From positions 62,001-126,000 of the forward strand of contig JARUPY010000288.1 of NCBI GenBank assembly GCA_029817715.1: 64,000 nt of DNA, given 5' to 3'. The notes under the pieces were generated by a model that searched no databases, had not been told where the DNA came from, and saw nothing but the letters and a program-made list of their open reading frames with translations. Positions 45,051 to 56,178 of the stretch are shown one piece after another; position 1 is the stretch's first letter; each line of letters begins with the position of its first letter. The stretch is from Melastoma dodecandrum. Lineage: Eukaryota > Streptophyta > Magnoliopsida > Myrtales > Melastomataceae. A program made the translations under genes and the position numbers.

Positions 45051-46012
45051 TCATCGATCCGGTTGGAATGGAACAGCTCCGTCTACCTTTATCAGGATGA
45101 GAGCGCCTCTTGTGCATATTTGCTTGATAACATATGGACTGTCGTAGTTGCGGAAGAACTTTCCTCGGGAATCCTTGACATTCGAAAGAATCCTCTTTAG
45201 AATCGTGTCACTAGACCTGCATGCATCGATTTCGACTTTTGTGAAAGCTCTTGACATGCATCTGATGTGCAGCAGATTGTTGCTCGATTGGTAAAATTGT
45301 TTATGCTTCATAGACCCGTTCGAAAAGAGTTGCCTCAGTTGAAGTGTGTTGTCTTTCAGTAGATGAGAGCATTTCGTGATTGACTTGACATGGATGCGCT
45401 GCCCCAGCTTAGTAAGTTGATGAGCTTGAACTTTTAGTAGTTCCAAAGCTTGATGATGCGCTTGTTCTGATTTAAGAATCCGGATATTCTGCAAAGAAAC
45501 ATCAAAGAATTCATGAATGTTTGACAATGAGGTTATCTGAAAGAAAATTGGAATGTCACTCCCTTATGATGAGTTTATCATAGTCTGAGCTCCCAATCAA
45601 TGTTGAAGTGAAACTGAACCTGTGTAAAAAACTTGAAATATGCATTATTCTTTGATTTTAAAGTGATTGAAAAGAGAAATGAAAGTCCTTGTAGGCATGG
45701 CCGCAAGTGTGAGTAACGGTGATCCATTGGCGAACTGTCATTGAATTGCCCCGATTCTAATACCTAAGAAGAGAAAACAAACTTAATCAATGTTCAATTT
45801 TGAATGTTAAGGATTAGAATGATACTTCCTTTGAACTTGCACTCTTGAAGGCATGTTGATTCCCATGGGATGAAGCTTGCCTCAGCATATGCTTTGAGAA
45901 TAATGTGGACCCAGTTTGGTTTGACGGGGTCATGCTCTCCTTTTCTGAATTCGATGGTTGGGAGAATATGCTTTGTTGTATTCTTTTGACATTGGTGTTG
46001 AACAAACTCCAT
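45051..46012 (-). pseudogene. Ty3/gypsy integrase C-terminal remnant, copy 2
   Basis: The minus-strand frame 45527-45051 (158 codons) ends with SRGKFFRNYDSPYVIKQI and GALILIKVDG, the pattern of the Tat-lineage integrase C-terminus, preceded by MSRAFTKV and DTILKRIL where these elements have a MARAFNKKV-type and a LVLK-ILP-type segment. Further upstream, 46012-45794 contains a degenerate piece (AYAEASFIPWE) that may correspond to the YG-EAVLPVE motif of the integrase. Frames are broken between the parts. Protease, RT and RNase H are not visible upstream, so the element is strongly deleted. Confidence 0.5.
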
Positions 46013-48096
46013 TATGTCATTTTAGTTGCTTTGTGACGATCTTTCCCAGTTTGTTCTTCGAATGCTGATGGTGATTGTAGACCTAGCATTGGTGTTATGA
46101 AATCGGTTGAATGAATTTTGCTTCTTTGGCTTTAATATTCTGTTTCATTGAATGTTCATCGGATGCCTCCGTCTGCCTGCATTAAAAAAAAAACCGAAAT
46201 CTAGATGGTAGATGACATGCTTTGATTAGTTTAAACAATAAGCAAGATTGGAAGGAATACACCTTAACCAATAAATTGGAAATAACATGTGTGACAAAGT
46301 CGAGCTGGAATGATGTTGTTGCACAGTTGAACTCTTTGAGGAGAGAGGACATCCAAAGCTTTCGTGGCTGATGAGTAGTCCAACTTCTATGGATATGGGC
46401 ACCTCGAACAAAAGTAAAATATGACGCAGTAGTCCGAATGAAGAAAGTTATGTTCGTGGATGCAAGATATGTATCAACACCCAATGAACGCTTATATGCC
46501 CTTTTACTTTTAAAAAAATGTAGTTTTTTTTATAAAAAAGAAAAATTGTCGAAGCCAGGTGATGGTAACATTACGAAAAAAGTGAATCCGAAGTATGTTG
46601 AAATCTGTGTATCGTCCTAAAGATCTGTAAAGAATGTTTTTTTTAGACATGCATCACAGTTATGCATATGCGTAGGCATTTTTCTGAAGTGTCATGACTC
46701 GAAAGCTTTGAATGTATGTAGAATGATCAAGTTCGATAATATGCAAGCATAAGTGACAATATGGGAGCATAAAAAGGAAACTCGGTGTAGAAATCACTTC
46801 CCTTATATTCGCTCGTTGAACAAAAGGCATGTTAGCGAAATTGAAAGTAAGAGAAAAATGGTGGTTAATGTATAACAAGAAGCATCAATTCAGACCTATG
46901 GACAAAAAAATGTAGATAAGTATGAGATTTTCTATCTACCATCTTGGATGTGGCTTGGACCCGTTCATTAACCGTAAACGGAGAAATCCGAGTTTGGGTT
47001 CATTTTAAATGAAAGAACTCAGATATTCGTCCGGTGGTAAACAGATGGGTACCCACGTAAAGGTAGAGGTGAGCGGCCAATATCCGTCGGCATATGGTAT
47101 ACCCAAACTAATCCTATAGCGCCCGGGATGAAGGCTCATGTAACAAGAAAAATCAATCATTGAAAAATATCGATCATTTCCCATATGGCAAGTATACCCT
47201 AAACTTAGGTGTCCTTGGGTTTTAGGACGACTCACAGTATGCATAGCTAGAGTAGGAGAATAAATGGAACGGGAACCTCGATGGAACAATTGAATTATTT
47301 AAATGAAAACAAGGTATTTCATTCCGCGAGCTCTAAGGTGCTGATATCATTATGATGATATCGATACCGACACATGTCATCAAATGATCCCGCAGACAAC
47401 GTAACCAAGCATTGACCACTGTTGGACGATGTGTTGAAAGTTGAAATTGACGTACACCACGAAGCTAATTTCACAGCAAATCAAGTATTAAACAAACTAA
47501 TAAAAACGAAGTTGTCGTCGAGCCCAAATCGAAGCATCTCACAGAAAACATGATCAAGCATCAAGGAAATGGGTGGGAGCTGACCGGTGAATGGACTTTG
47601 GTGCTACGCGTGGGCGTGCTTGGTCTGGTTGAGGCAAGAAATGGGAGGCTATTGCGAGTTGGAGTTGTTGACGCTAGACGGCTGGAACTTGTCGTCGTCT
47701 GGTCCAATGGGGCTCCTTTACGTGTCCTGCCTTTGGCTCCTGGTGAATAATAGTATGTGGGTTGTCATTTGCCTGCACTGCACGTGTTGTGGTTATGGGG
47801 TTGAGGGGGGAGGGGTTAAGCCTTGCCGTTTGGTTGATGTTCATGATTCCAGGCTCTCCTAGTTACAGTGTTTGGCATTGTATACTCTTTTTAGCTTTCC
47901 CATGTAAAATGTGTGCAATCCAAACGCTTTGCAAACACATTGGCCGGATTTGGAAGATGCTCCTTCCTTCGCAATGAATTGTGCAGATCACTAAGCAATG
48001 AGCCTAAAGATTGGCATACCAGTTTCATTTTCTGAGACAGGAGTTGCTTTACAGCTTGGATTGCTAGATTGATGATGACTCTGTGCTATTTACCAG
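46013..48096. other. Non-coding stretch, no gene recognised (copy 2)
   Basis: 46013-47039 is present only in copy 2 and is AT-rich with short broken frames, probably more retroelement DNA (a minus-strand frame at 46182-46484 is not recognised). 47040-48096 corresponds to 24150-25201 with about 99 % identity by eye. Confidence 0.4.
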
Positions 48097-48368
48097 TTGC
48101 CTAATCTTCTTTGTGGGGTGCTATCCTATCCTCTACTCAATTATACAAGTCATTTTCCAAAGCTTAATGACTGGTCGAAGAAACACGTAGTGGATATTGT
48201 TGCTGCATCAAGAGAAGATGGTTTTAATTTAACCATTACATATTACCCTGGTATTCTTTTAACTTGTTTCCTTCTTGTTGTTTGCTCATGATTTCTCCTT
48301 TCGGCTTACTCTTTGATCCTTCTGCAGATTCTAAAGACCACTCTGAGTTTCATGGGGATTATGATTAG
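48097..48368 (+). pseudogene. Unrecognised two-exon gene fragment, copy 2
   Basis: Counterpart of 25202-25473: exons 48097-48250 and 48328-48368, same phase and same TAG stop. One residue differs (ASREDGF instead of ASREEGF). Family unknown. Confidence 0.45.
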
Positions 48369-48451
48369 GGAAACACCTTCTGGGTATCATCTTGCTTACT
48401 TCCCAGGCCTGGAGATTTACATTCATTCTGCTGAGAATTTGATTCTGATTC

Positions 48452-49049
48452 ATGGCTCATCAACCGATAAGCATGGTCGACATTCACTCTTTACCCCTGG
48501 TCTACACAGATTGTTCTGTCACTTTACACCACCCCGATCATTCTGTTACTTTGGCAAGTGCTGACCATGCTACCGACCAACCAAATAGTCTAGTTACTCC
48601 TGCCTTGACCAGTATACCTCTAGCCGTGGGTCAAGAATTTCCCGATGTTGAAACTTGTAGGAGGACGCTGAAAGATGCTGCAATTGCACTTCATTTTGAT
48701 CTTCGAATAGTTAAATCCGACCGCAGCAGATTCATAGCTAAGTGCTCGAAAGAAGGTTGTCCATGGCGTATCCATGTAGCTAAATGCCCTGGGGTTCCAA
48801 CATTCTCAATAAGAACATTGCAGGGTGAGCATACATGTGAAGGGGTTCAGAACCTCCACCACCGACAAGCATCAGTTGGTTGGGTTGCGAGATCAGTAGA
48901 GGCTCGAGTATGAGACCCGACGCCCTCCTGGCCGGCCAAAGAAGAAAGTTCCTCGTGCAGGGAGCACGAAACGTCCAAAACGAGTTGTTCAATGTGGACG
49001 GTGTCATCTATTAGGACATTCCCAGAAAAAATGTACATTGTCTGTGTGA
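48452..49049 (+). pseudogene. Internally deleted MULE transposase, copy 2
   Basis: Same structure as 25557-26154: MuDR-type DNA-binding domain, missing DDE/SWIM middle, then a frame change into the CCHC tail (CGRCHLLGHSQKKC). I saw no difference from copy 1 in the encoded residues. Confidence 0.75.
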
Positions 49050-49634
49050 CCTGTCAGACTTATACGATGCTCCTGGGGGATGTTGTATGTTGTTGCTGTT
49101 AGGTCTTAGTCTGTCTTTTCAGTGTAATTTATTAGATTACCGTCATGCCGTAACCATCGGCTCCGTTCACAGAGGCATTTCATCAAACAATTCATGTGCA
49201 CTGAGAATGGGACGGCTCGCTCGGACCTTCCCAGGAAGCTTATGATGATGCATGGAGATTAATTGGAGCTAGATTGTATGACTGCAGTTGATATGTTGCA
49301 GTAAAGGGCTGATACTTGGGTTGGGCCTATTTTAATGGGCTTGGTTATGTAGTAAAGACCGGCCCATTAATAAGAAGGTATAGAAGGGAACGGGGAGGTG
49401 GTTAGGGAGTTAGTTGTTGTTCAGGTGTTTGGGTGCGCCAGTGGCGGAGTTGAGCTGTGTGTCGGGGTAGCGGCCGCAAGAGGTGGCGTTGTTAGCGATT
49501 GGGTTGTCTTAGAGTTGTTGCAATTGACTGCATGTTGATGAATCGAAGATTGATTGTTGTTGGAGGAACTGGAAATTGTTCTTGTTGCTGTGAATCGCTG
49601 ATTTATAATTGTGCTGAGAAATTCATCACGCATC

Positions 49635-49880
49635 AGCTTCGCAGTTCTGAGCATAAGCCAGTGGTGAGGAGCGTGAACGAGCTCAAACGCGAAGCCAGGG
49701 CTGCCAAGAAATTAAAGCAGACAACGCTGGAGGTCGTTCTGGAGGGCCCCCCGCCAACGGCCGGCTGGTCAAGGAACTTGTCCCTGTTGCTCGCCGTGGT
49801 TACGCTGGGAGAGCAAACCTGTTCACCTGCGTGTCGAGGGTTACGGAATCCGTTCCTTTCTATTCTTGGAGGTAGTCTAG
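49635..49880 (+). pseudogene. APO-like protein fragment, copy 2
   Basis: Counterpart of 26740-26985 with the same frame change near 49741. The site II motifs upstream (about 49322-49366) are also kept. Confidence 0.5.
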
Positions 49881-51872
49881 TCAGCTTTGGCAATCCACTG
49901 CTTCCTCAAGGACAAGTGTTGATCCTTTTCTGGCTGCAGTTCTTTGTAACTACGGAGGATACGCTTTCTGAGGTGATTTTAGGTGTTCTGATGTACAGCT
50001 TGTGCGGGAGAAAGTTCATGTCAGCCATCGGCCGCATGGAATTAGATCGTGTGATGTGAGAGGCAGCCTGCTGAGCAACGCGCAAATGTGTTGGCATTGT
50101 TGGTTGAATTTTGCTGCCTCCACAGCCAAAGCCTGAATGTTCAGACATCCTTTATTTACTGATGATGCTTTGTTCTATTACTGATGTGTATAAAATCAGT
50201 TTGGGAAGTCCTTTAATCAGTCCCAGACTTGCTTGCGTGTTACAAGTAAGTAGCAGTAGTTCATTACTTTTGTAAATCTGCTAAGAGGAAAATTTTTTGT
50301 CATCTGCTATATTTGATCACCAGTTTTAGAATTTCTTTTTTGCATATCAAGATTCTACATATCAACGGTTTTACACAAGTGATACTCCGCCATCGATGGT
50401 GATATTTATTTTTTTATGTTTGTCATTTATAATTTATGTCAGAAATTTTCTCCGTTGTCTCTTTACGCCTGGCTTGTTTCACCACTAAATGGATGCGGTA
50501 TTCGCCGTGCTTCCTTTCATGGTATTATAATTGTACTGCGCGGGTTTAATATTTGTTCAGTTTTAAGAACTTCCCTTACCAATGACATTTCTTTGCATTT
50601 CGTCTGTCATACTTTGATTTGGATATTGGAAACATCGTTGATGTGATTATCTTGCAGGGTGGCATTTTTAGTTTCCAGAATTTATGTAAAATCCCCAGGT
50701 GGAACTTTGGGTCTCATACTGCCTTTGCTTATTTCTGCTCTACATTTCATAAAGGTTCAGGTATATATATTCTGTAATGTAATTCCTTTCCCACCTAACC
50801 ACTCGAAGCAGTAAGGCTTCCCCGACTTCACCAGCTGCTGAAAGGTTTTCAAATGCTTGTGTAGGGGACTAATTATCTTTAAGTGAAGGGGGGATTTATG
50901 GATTTTTATAAACTTCTGCATCCCACTACGTGATGAATTATTTGGTCCTAATAACCATGTCCTATGCCAAATAGGTTTGCTTTGCAGGATCGAAAGTGCG
51001 TGAGTGAGGTCTCTGGTCTTTTTGTTATATCAGCAAAGGTAAGCATAAGACTGGTCAGTACCATCATCTCTCATGAGTTATTTCTGTTCCTCTAGTATTT
51101 ATTAGTTGCTATTCACAGTAAGTATATCTCGTGCAGTTCAACAGGTGGTGCTTGGAGGCTTTACCTTTTCCATTGATCTTCATAGCTTGTTGCTCTATAC
51201 CCCGTGTAACAATGGCTTCATCAATCGGGTTGTATGGATACTGGGCAGCAATTGGCTTTGAATGATCCAGCTGTTTGTAGGAAGTTGGGTCTGGGGATGA
51301 AGTTACCTTCATAAGCACACTAGAGAAATGGCGTGTAGGTTGCAGTGTCTATATGCAAGCTTGGCGAGGAAATGAGCCGAGCATGGCTACACTTCATGGC
51401 ACTTTTGAAGAAGAGTAACCCGGGATGCAAGGACCGACGACGTTATTCTCCCGGTTTATGTTTGGCCCGTGCGAGAAGAAATGCGGATTGGAAAACGGAT
51501 TGACGAGAGAAGACGACATTGTGCCCACGAGCATGAAGTAAATTTGGTAGCATGGATCTTTGTCAAAGGCTTGTGTTGAAGACGAGGGTCAATCCATGGT
51601 AAACATTGCTTCGAAGGGGATTATTTGGTGTTAGAGAAAGAGGGGATGGCATTTTGTAGCTCATTCTGGTTGACAATAGAGGGGTTACGTCCCACCAACA
51701 GCTGGAAAGTTTGTCATGTAGAAAAGGTCTGGTCTGAGTTTTACTTCATAGAAGACGAAGGCAAAGGATGAAGATAAGTAACATCTTGAAGTGGAGACAA
51801 ACATCACCATAGACAAAAACACAAGACCAGACACGCATAGGAAAAGGAAAACAAAGAACCGAACAGGCGAAG
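49881..51872. other. Region between APO fragment and DRP4C-like copy 2
   Basis: Matches 26986-28987. It includes the diverged direct repeat (about 50255-50740) and the probable 3' UTR of the dynamin gene next to 51872. No gene recognised; the minus-strand frame 51109-51318 resembles 28242-28424 but ends differently because of a small deletion. Confidence 0.35.
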
Positions 51873-53936
51873 CTAGTTCTCCAGGTCCGCCGTGGAGACC
51901 CTGTCCATGATTTGAGCCACCACCTCCCTTGACTCCTTGAGCAGGCTGACGCTCCTCTTCAGCTTCTCACGCTTGGCTGCCACTGCAGGGGCCTCCTCCA
52001 GCATCCTTTGCAGCCCTCCACCTTGCGGGCCCACCACCTGGCTCACCACCTCATCCTCCAGCTCCTTGTTCACCAGGCCCTGCACTGTGAACAGCAGGTG
52101 AAGGGCGACCGAGTCCACCAACCTCCTCAGGACGGTCTTCCAGTACGCCACCATCCTCATCCTCAGGTCGAAGGCTTGCTGCACCAGGTGTCCGCGCTCC
52201 CTTAGCTTCTGCACATCAACCTCCCCTATCCCTTCCAGGACAAACTTTGAAGGCTTCAACGGGTCGTCGATGTACTGCAGGAACACCACCTGCTTTTCCA
52301 TGAGCTTGTTCCACTCCGCCATGTACTCGGGATTGCACGTGAAGTCGGTGCACTTCTCCATTTGGACAATCTCCACCACACGGCCAATTGCCCTCTCCTT
52401 CACCTTTGCCATTAGGTACTGAGACGCCCGTCGGGTGGCGTTCTGCAGTTGCGGATAGAGTTCAGAATACTGCATCAGGACCTTTAATACCACTCCACCA
52501 ATGTACTCCCAAACATTCGACACAAACTCCACAGGAGTGCTTGAGATCCTCCCAATCTTCCTCTGCAAGCAGGTGAGAAAAGCACCGCGCGGGAGAAAGT
52601 TCGGGAGACCGATTCCCTTGGTTTCCTCCAGAACCTCCAACTCGTCCAACAGGAAATCCTTGGCGAAGTTGCTCTCGGGGCACTTCTGCAACTCATCGGA
52701 GTATCTATCCAGCATTTCCACCAGGCGGGCAGTGCAGTGCATCCCTTTCTCATCAGGGTACTCGTCGAACTCCCCTCGCAGGAGGATCTTCCGCAGCGAA
52801 TCCTTAGCCGACCCCATTATCTGCATAAAAGCAGTCATGGCTTCTGCAATGCTGGAAAGATTCTTGGGCATTGACTGAAGGAGCACGACATTCGCATTTA
52901 GCTTCTCACTAATCTTGTTGACAATGTCCGGCAGGCACTTTGCCACAATAGTCGCCTGGATCTGCATGAGCCTCCTGGCAAGGATAGGAATACCGACCAT
53001 AGACTCATCTATCTTGCTGAGCAACGGGTGAGTCTTGAACAACCTGTGCTCCTCCACACGGGCCTCGTCATATGTTTCTTCTCCGATGCGGTTCCTCACG
53101 CAGACATAGCCCAAACCTATGTTGACGTCGTCGGCAGTGACCTTCTCGAGAAGGCCTTCTGGATTCTTGTCAGACTTGGTGACCACAGCCAAGGTCCTCT
53201 CGCCCTTCTTATCGACCATCTGCGACATCCTTATGGACTCACAGGTGGAGAAATCCACCGTTGCACTGAGGACGTTCAGTATGACGGTTTCCTCTGGCCT
53301 TATGTAGTCCATTATCATGCCGGAGACCTGTTCGTAGATGTTCTCCGGCTGGCCATGCACAGGCACCCTGGTGATACCTGGCAAGTCGACCATGGTCAGG
53401 TCAGGAACCCCATCCTTCTTCACCACGAGTGTCAGCGGCGTGTTGGATATCCCCTTTCCACCACCAGCGATCTCGTTGGTAGCAACTGCGATCGCCACAG
53501 CGATATTTTCCTCATCCGAGTGGACCACCTTTCCTTCAAACTCCAGGTAGAGCTGGGGCTCATCACAGGGGTGGTTCTGGAGCCTCATGATGAGGGGAAC
53601 CCTGGTGCATATCCCCTGACCCCGTGGGAGGCTGATCCCCGCGAGGGACTCCAGGACGCTGGACTTGCCAGACGACTGGTCGCCAACCACGACAATGGTG
53701 GGGAGCTGGATGCCCTCCTTCATGACCATGAGGTTCCTGAGCTTGTCGACGGCGTCGAGCAGGGGGCGGATCTTGTCGTTGTAGGAGGAGGTAAGGGGGT
53801 CCATAGCGGACAGGGGCAGGGCATCGCCCTCGACATCGCAGGGGGTGGGGATGAGGGCGAGGTTAGTTCCACCAAAGCAGGGGACTCGGGAAGCTGTTGG
53901 CTTGGGAGTACGGGATTTGCCTCGACGTCCAGACAT
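51873..53936 (-). CDS. Dynamin-related protein 4C-like GTPase (Mx-like), copy 2
   Basis: Intronless, 687 aa, colinear with copy 1 without gaps. All GTPase motifs are kept (GDQSSGKS at 85-92, DLPG at 184-187, TKSD at 253-256). Nineteen residues differ from copy 1: 9, 210, 218, 414, 477, 500, 505, 507, 515, 519, 550, 560, 561, 576, 582, 585, 586, 663 and 685. Twelve of these lie in 500-586, within the stalk, including several charge changes (E561K, K550V, R582G, R586Q reading copy 1 to copy 2). The upstream region and TATA box match copy 1, so both copies are likely expressed in a similar way. The open frame is intact, and neither copy looks like a pseudogene. Confidence 0.93.
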   Translation of the reverse strand: MSGRRGKSRTPKPTASRVPCFGGTNLALIPTPCDVEGDALPLSAMDPLTSSYNDKIRPLLDAVDKLRNLMVMKEGIQLPTIVVVGDQSSGKSSVLESLAGISLPRGQGICTRVPLIMRLQNHPCDEPQLYLEFEGKVVHSDEENIAVAIAVATNEIAGGGKGISNTPLTLVVKKDGVPDLTMVDLPGITRVPVHGQPENIYEQVSGMIMDYIRPEETVILNVLSATVDFSTCESIRMSQMVDKKGERTLAVVTKSDKNPEGLLEKVTADDVNIGLGYVCVRNRIGEETYDEARVEEHRLFKTHPLLSKIDESMVGIPILARRLMQIQATIVAKCLPDIVNKISEKLNANVVLLQSMPKNLSSIAEAMTAFMQIMGSAKDSLRKILLRGEFDEYPDEKGMHCTARLVEMLDRYSDELQKCPESNFAKDFLLDELEVLEETKGIGLPNFLPRGAFLTCLQRKIGRISSTPVEFVSNVWEYIGGVVLKVLMQYSELYPQLQNATRRASQYLMAKVKERAIGRVVEIVQMEKCTDFTCNPEYMAEWNKLMEKQVVFLQYIDDPLKPSKFVLEGIGEVDVQKLRERGHLVQQAFDLRMRMVAYWKTVLRRLVDSVALHLLFTVQGLVNKELEDEVVSQVVGPQGGGLQRMLEEAPAVAAKREKLKRSVSLLKESREVVAQIMDRVSTADLEN

Positions 53937-54013
53937 GGTGAAAATGGGACAACAACTCTTTTCCTGGCTTGTGCAGAAGATGGAATGCAGTGTGAAGGGG
54001 AGGGAAACGGAAC

Positions 54014-54019
54014 TTTATA
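54014..54019 (-). promoter_or_regulatory. TATA box of DRP4C-like copy 2
   Basis: TATAAA on the minus strand, 78 bp upstream of the ATG, as in copy 1. Confidence 0.5.
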
Positions 54020-54379
54020 ACGTGACAAAGGAGAGAGCTGGGAGAGGACAAAGGACCGCTCGTATTCGCGTACAAAAGCAATGAAGCAACTGCAGAGTCT
54101 GAACTTGGGAACTTGGAACTGGGAAAGGCTGCTGAGGCTGACGCTGCCGCTGCTCCCCTGCTCTGGCATTGGCTACCCAAAGGAGTGCATCAAGTAAGAA
54201 CTCCCCAACATACACACACAAGCACGCCAAGATGACTGACCATCAAATCAAAAGGAAGATCACAAAGTACCTTATCCTTTCTGGCAGGCGTCCCTTGGGA
54301 AACTGCTCCAACGTACAAACCCTCTGCTCCTCCTGCCCATTTGGAATATTAACCGGTAACCCGCCAAAATGCTCCATCA

Positions 54380-54422
54380 AGGCCTGGCCCATTTTCTTTA
54401 GGCCCATAAAAGCCCAGCCCTT
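54380..54422. promoter_or_regulatory. Site II cluster between divergent genes, copy 2
   Basis: GGCCCA motifs near 54386 and 54401 and an AGCCCA near 54411 lie between the dynamin gene and the exon at 54570. Some of the copy 1 promoter sequence nearby (15 bp near 31555 and about 90 bp near 31640-31720) is missing here. Confidence 0.4.
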
Positions 54423-54569
54423 CTATGAAATCTGGGCGTCCTTCCCTTCCCGGATCTCGGCGGAGACGTTTTTACTTCCTGTCAAGCTCGCTGTGCCTTG
54501 TCTGGATTCGTACCATGATCTCACGATAAATTTATTTGATTCACGAGCAAGGGTTGAATCGGGGTGAAA

Positions 54570-54640
54570 ATGGCAGGTGGATTGTTATCGCACTCTGGCC
54601 ATGATGAAGGTCAAGAGGATATCCGAGCTGTTTCCCCAAT
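54570..54640 (+). CDS. Candidate first exon of an unrecognised gene divergent from DRP4C-like copy 2
   Basis: ATG at 54570, reading MAGGLLSHSGHDEGQEDIRA, with a GTAAGC donor at 54641. It is conserved with copy 1 at the protein level. The downstream exons of the same gene are probably 55514-55621 and 55705-55903; intermediate exons were not found. Short exon, so the call is tentative. Confidence 0.4.
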
Positions 54641-55513
54641 GTAAGCTTCCATTTCTTCTTTGTCCATCCAAGCGTGCTGTTCGTGCAAATGTTTAGGCAT
54701 GGCTGATTGAATTTCACGCCTCTTTTGCAAGACTTGGATGCTGTAGCAACTGCAAAAAGCCTGAATGTTGGACTTACCATGATTCTTGACTGATGATTGG
54801 TAGCTAGTCTTGATAGAATTCTTTGTCCTGTTACTGGGGCCTCGATTCGTTTTATCAGATTAGTTTGGGAGATAACTCTAATTGGTTTCGGACTTGCTCA
54901 TGTGTTTCAAGTGCCTCCGCCTCCTTTCTCTGGAAGGAGTTACATCCAACAATTTTCATTCCTTTTGTAAAAGCTGCTAACAAGGAAAATTTTCGCCATC
55001 TCCTATATTTGATCACCAGTTTTAGCAAATGTTTTTGCATGTCATGATGATTTGGATCATCAACATGAGTGATTTTCCACCATCTATGGTGATATTGATT
55101 TTTTATGTTTGCCCTTCATAATTTATGTCAGAATTACCCCCTCTGTATGTTTCGCCTCTGATTGGATAAATGTGCAGGTTCCATGCTTCCTTTAATGGAT
55201 GACTACTATTCGGAGAATGTCTCTATTTGAAGTGAAGGGTGTGTCGATGGTTGTAGGTCCGAGGAAGAGGTTATCGAGGAGGAATCGATTGAAGATGTGG
55301 GTGGGGGTAGGGGGGAGAGGACAGATATGAGGGGGGACTGATTAAAGGAGAGAGGAGATTCTAAATTACTTAGAGATGGAAAGGCGAGGAAGGCGAGCGC
55401 CTTTTGTGCCTGGTCGCCTCAGTTGCGCCTTATCGATGTCGCCACGGCGACGAGGTGCTCGCCTTCAATAATACTGATTTCTTGTTTGGTCTAGTCATTC
55501 ATATCTTCCCTCC

Positions 55514-55903
55514 GGTTAAAGAAGGCATAGCTCATCTTAAAAGAATTGCCAGCATGGATGAGCCCGAGGAACCAAACATAAAAGCTCGATATTATGGCGG
55601 GCTGGTACTGCTAGCGGCGAGGTATGGTTTTTCTCCCCCTGCCTCTATGTCGAGACTTGTTCCCGGAAGAATAACTCCGCTGAAGTGTAGGCACTTTCTC
55701 GCAGCACTCTGTACCGACAAGGTAGCAAGGCGGAGGCCGCCGAGTACACGCGTCTGGCGGCGCCATACGATCCTTCCTACAGCAACCTGCTGGAACAATG
55801 CAAACAAGACGATGCTGAACTCGTCGTCGTCGGCCTCGTGGCAAGGAAACTGTTGATCGGAATCGAAATCGATCATGTGGCTTATTCTTGTGAAAAACCA
55901 TAG
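55514..55903 (+). CDS. Last exons of an unrecognised, possibly TPR-like gene
   Basis: Exon 55514-55621 reads VKEGIAHLKRIASMDEPEEP, then KARYYGGLVLLAA. A GT donor at 55622 and a CAG acceptor ending 55704 join it in phase to 55705-55903, which reads STLYRQGSKAEAAEYTRLAA, then PYDPSYSNLLEQCKQDDAE and ends at TAG. The amphipathic ARYYGGLVLLA / AEAAEYTRLA pattern looks like a TPR-type helix pair, but I cannot name the family. The acceptor before 55514 reads CCG, whereas copy 1 has a good CAG there (38964-38966), so this copy may not splice normally. The final residues after DDAE do not look conserved. Confidence 0.45.
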
Positions 55904-56178
55904 TAGTAGTAACAAATAAGGGGCCATCATAATCTTCTACAATGGTCGACTTTTTAAGTTTTAGTGCGTGTATTCTGGAATACAACAGAAAATTGGAGAA
56001 AAGGCCCAACACCCTCGACATCGACTATTCATTCCCTCTTTCCCCTTCTCGCCCCCTCCTTTTTTGACCATTTCTCTCCTTCCCCATCGCCGACCGTCGA
56101 CTCCGTCCTCCATTTGATGCCCGACCCTTCGCTTTGCCTCTCCCCCGCCTTCGCCTCCGAGATATCGTCGGGATTGCC
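55904..56178 (+). promoter_or_regulatory. TGD3 upstream region
   Basis: Holds GGCCCA near 56003-56008 (site II, inverted) and a CT-rich leader from about 56030 to 56120. Two upstream ATGs (56116, 56134) precede the chosen start; the one at 56134 is in frame. Confidence 0.4.
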
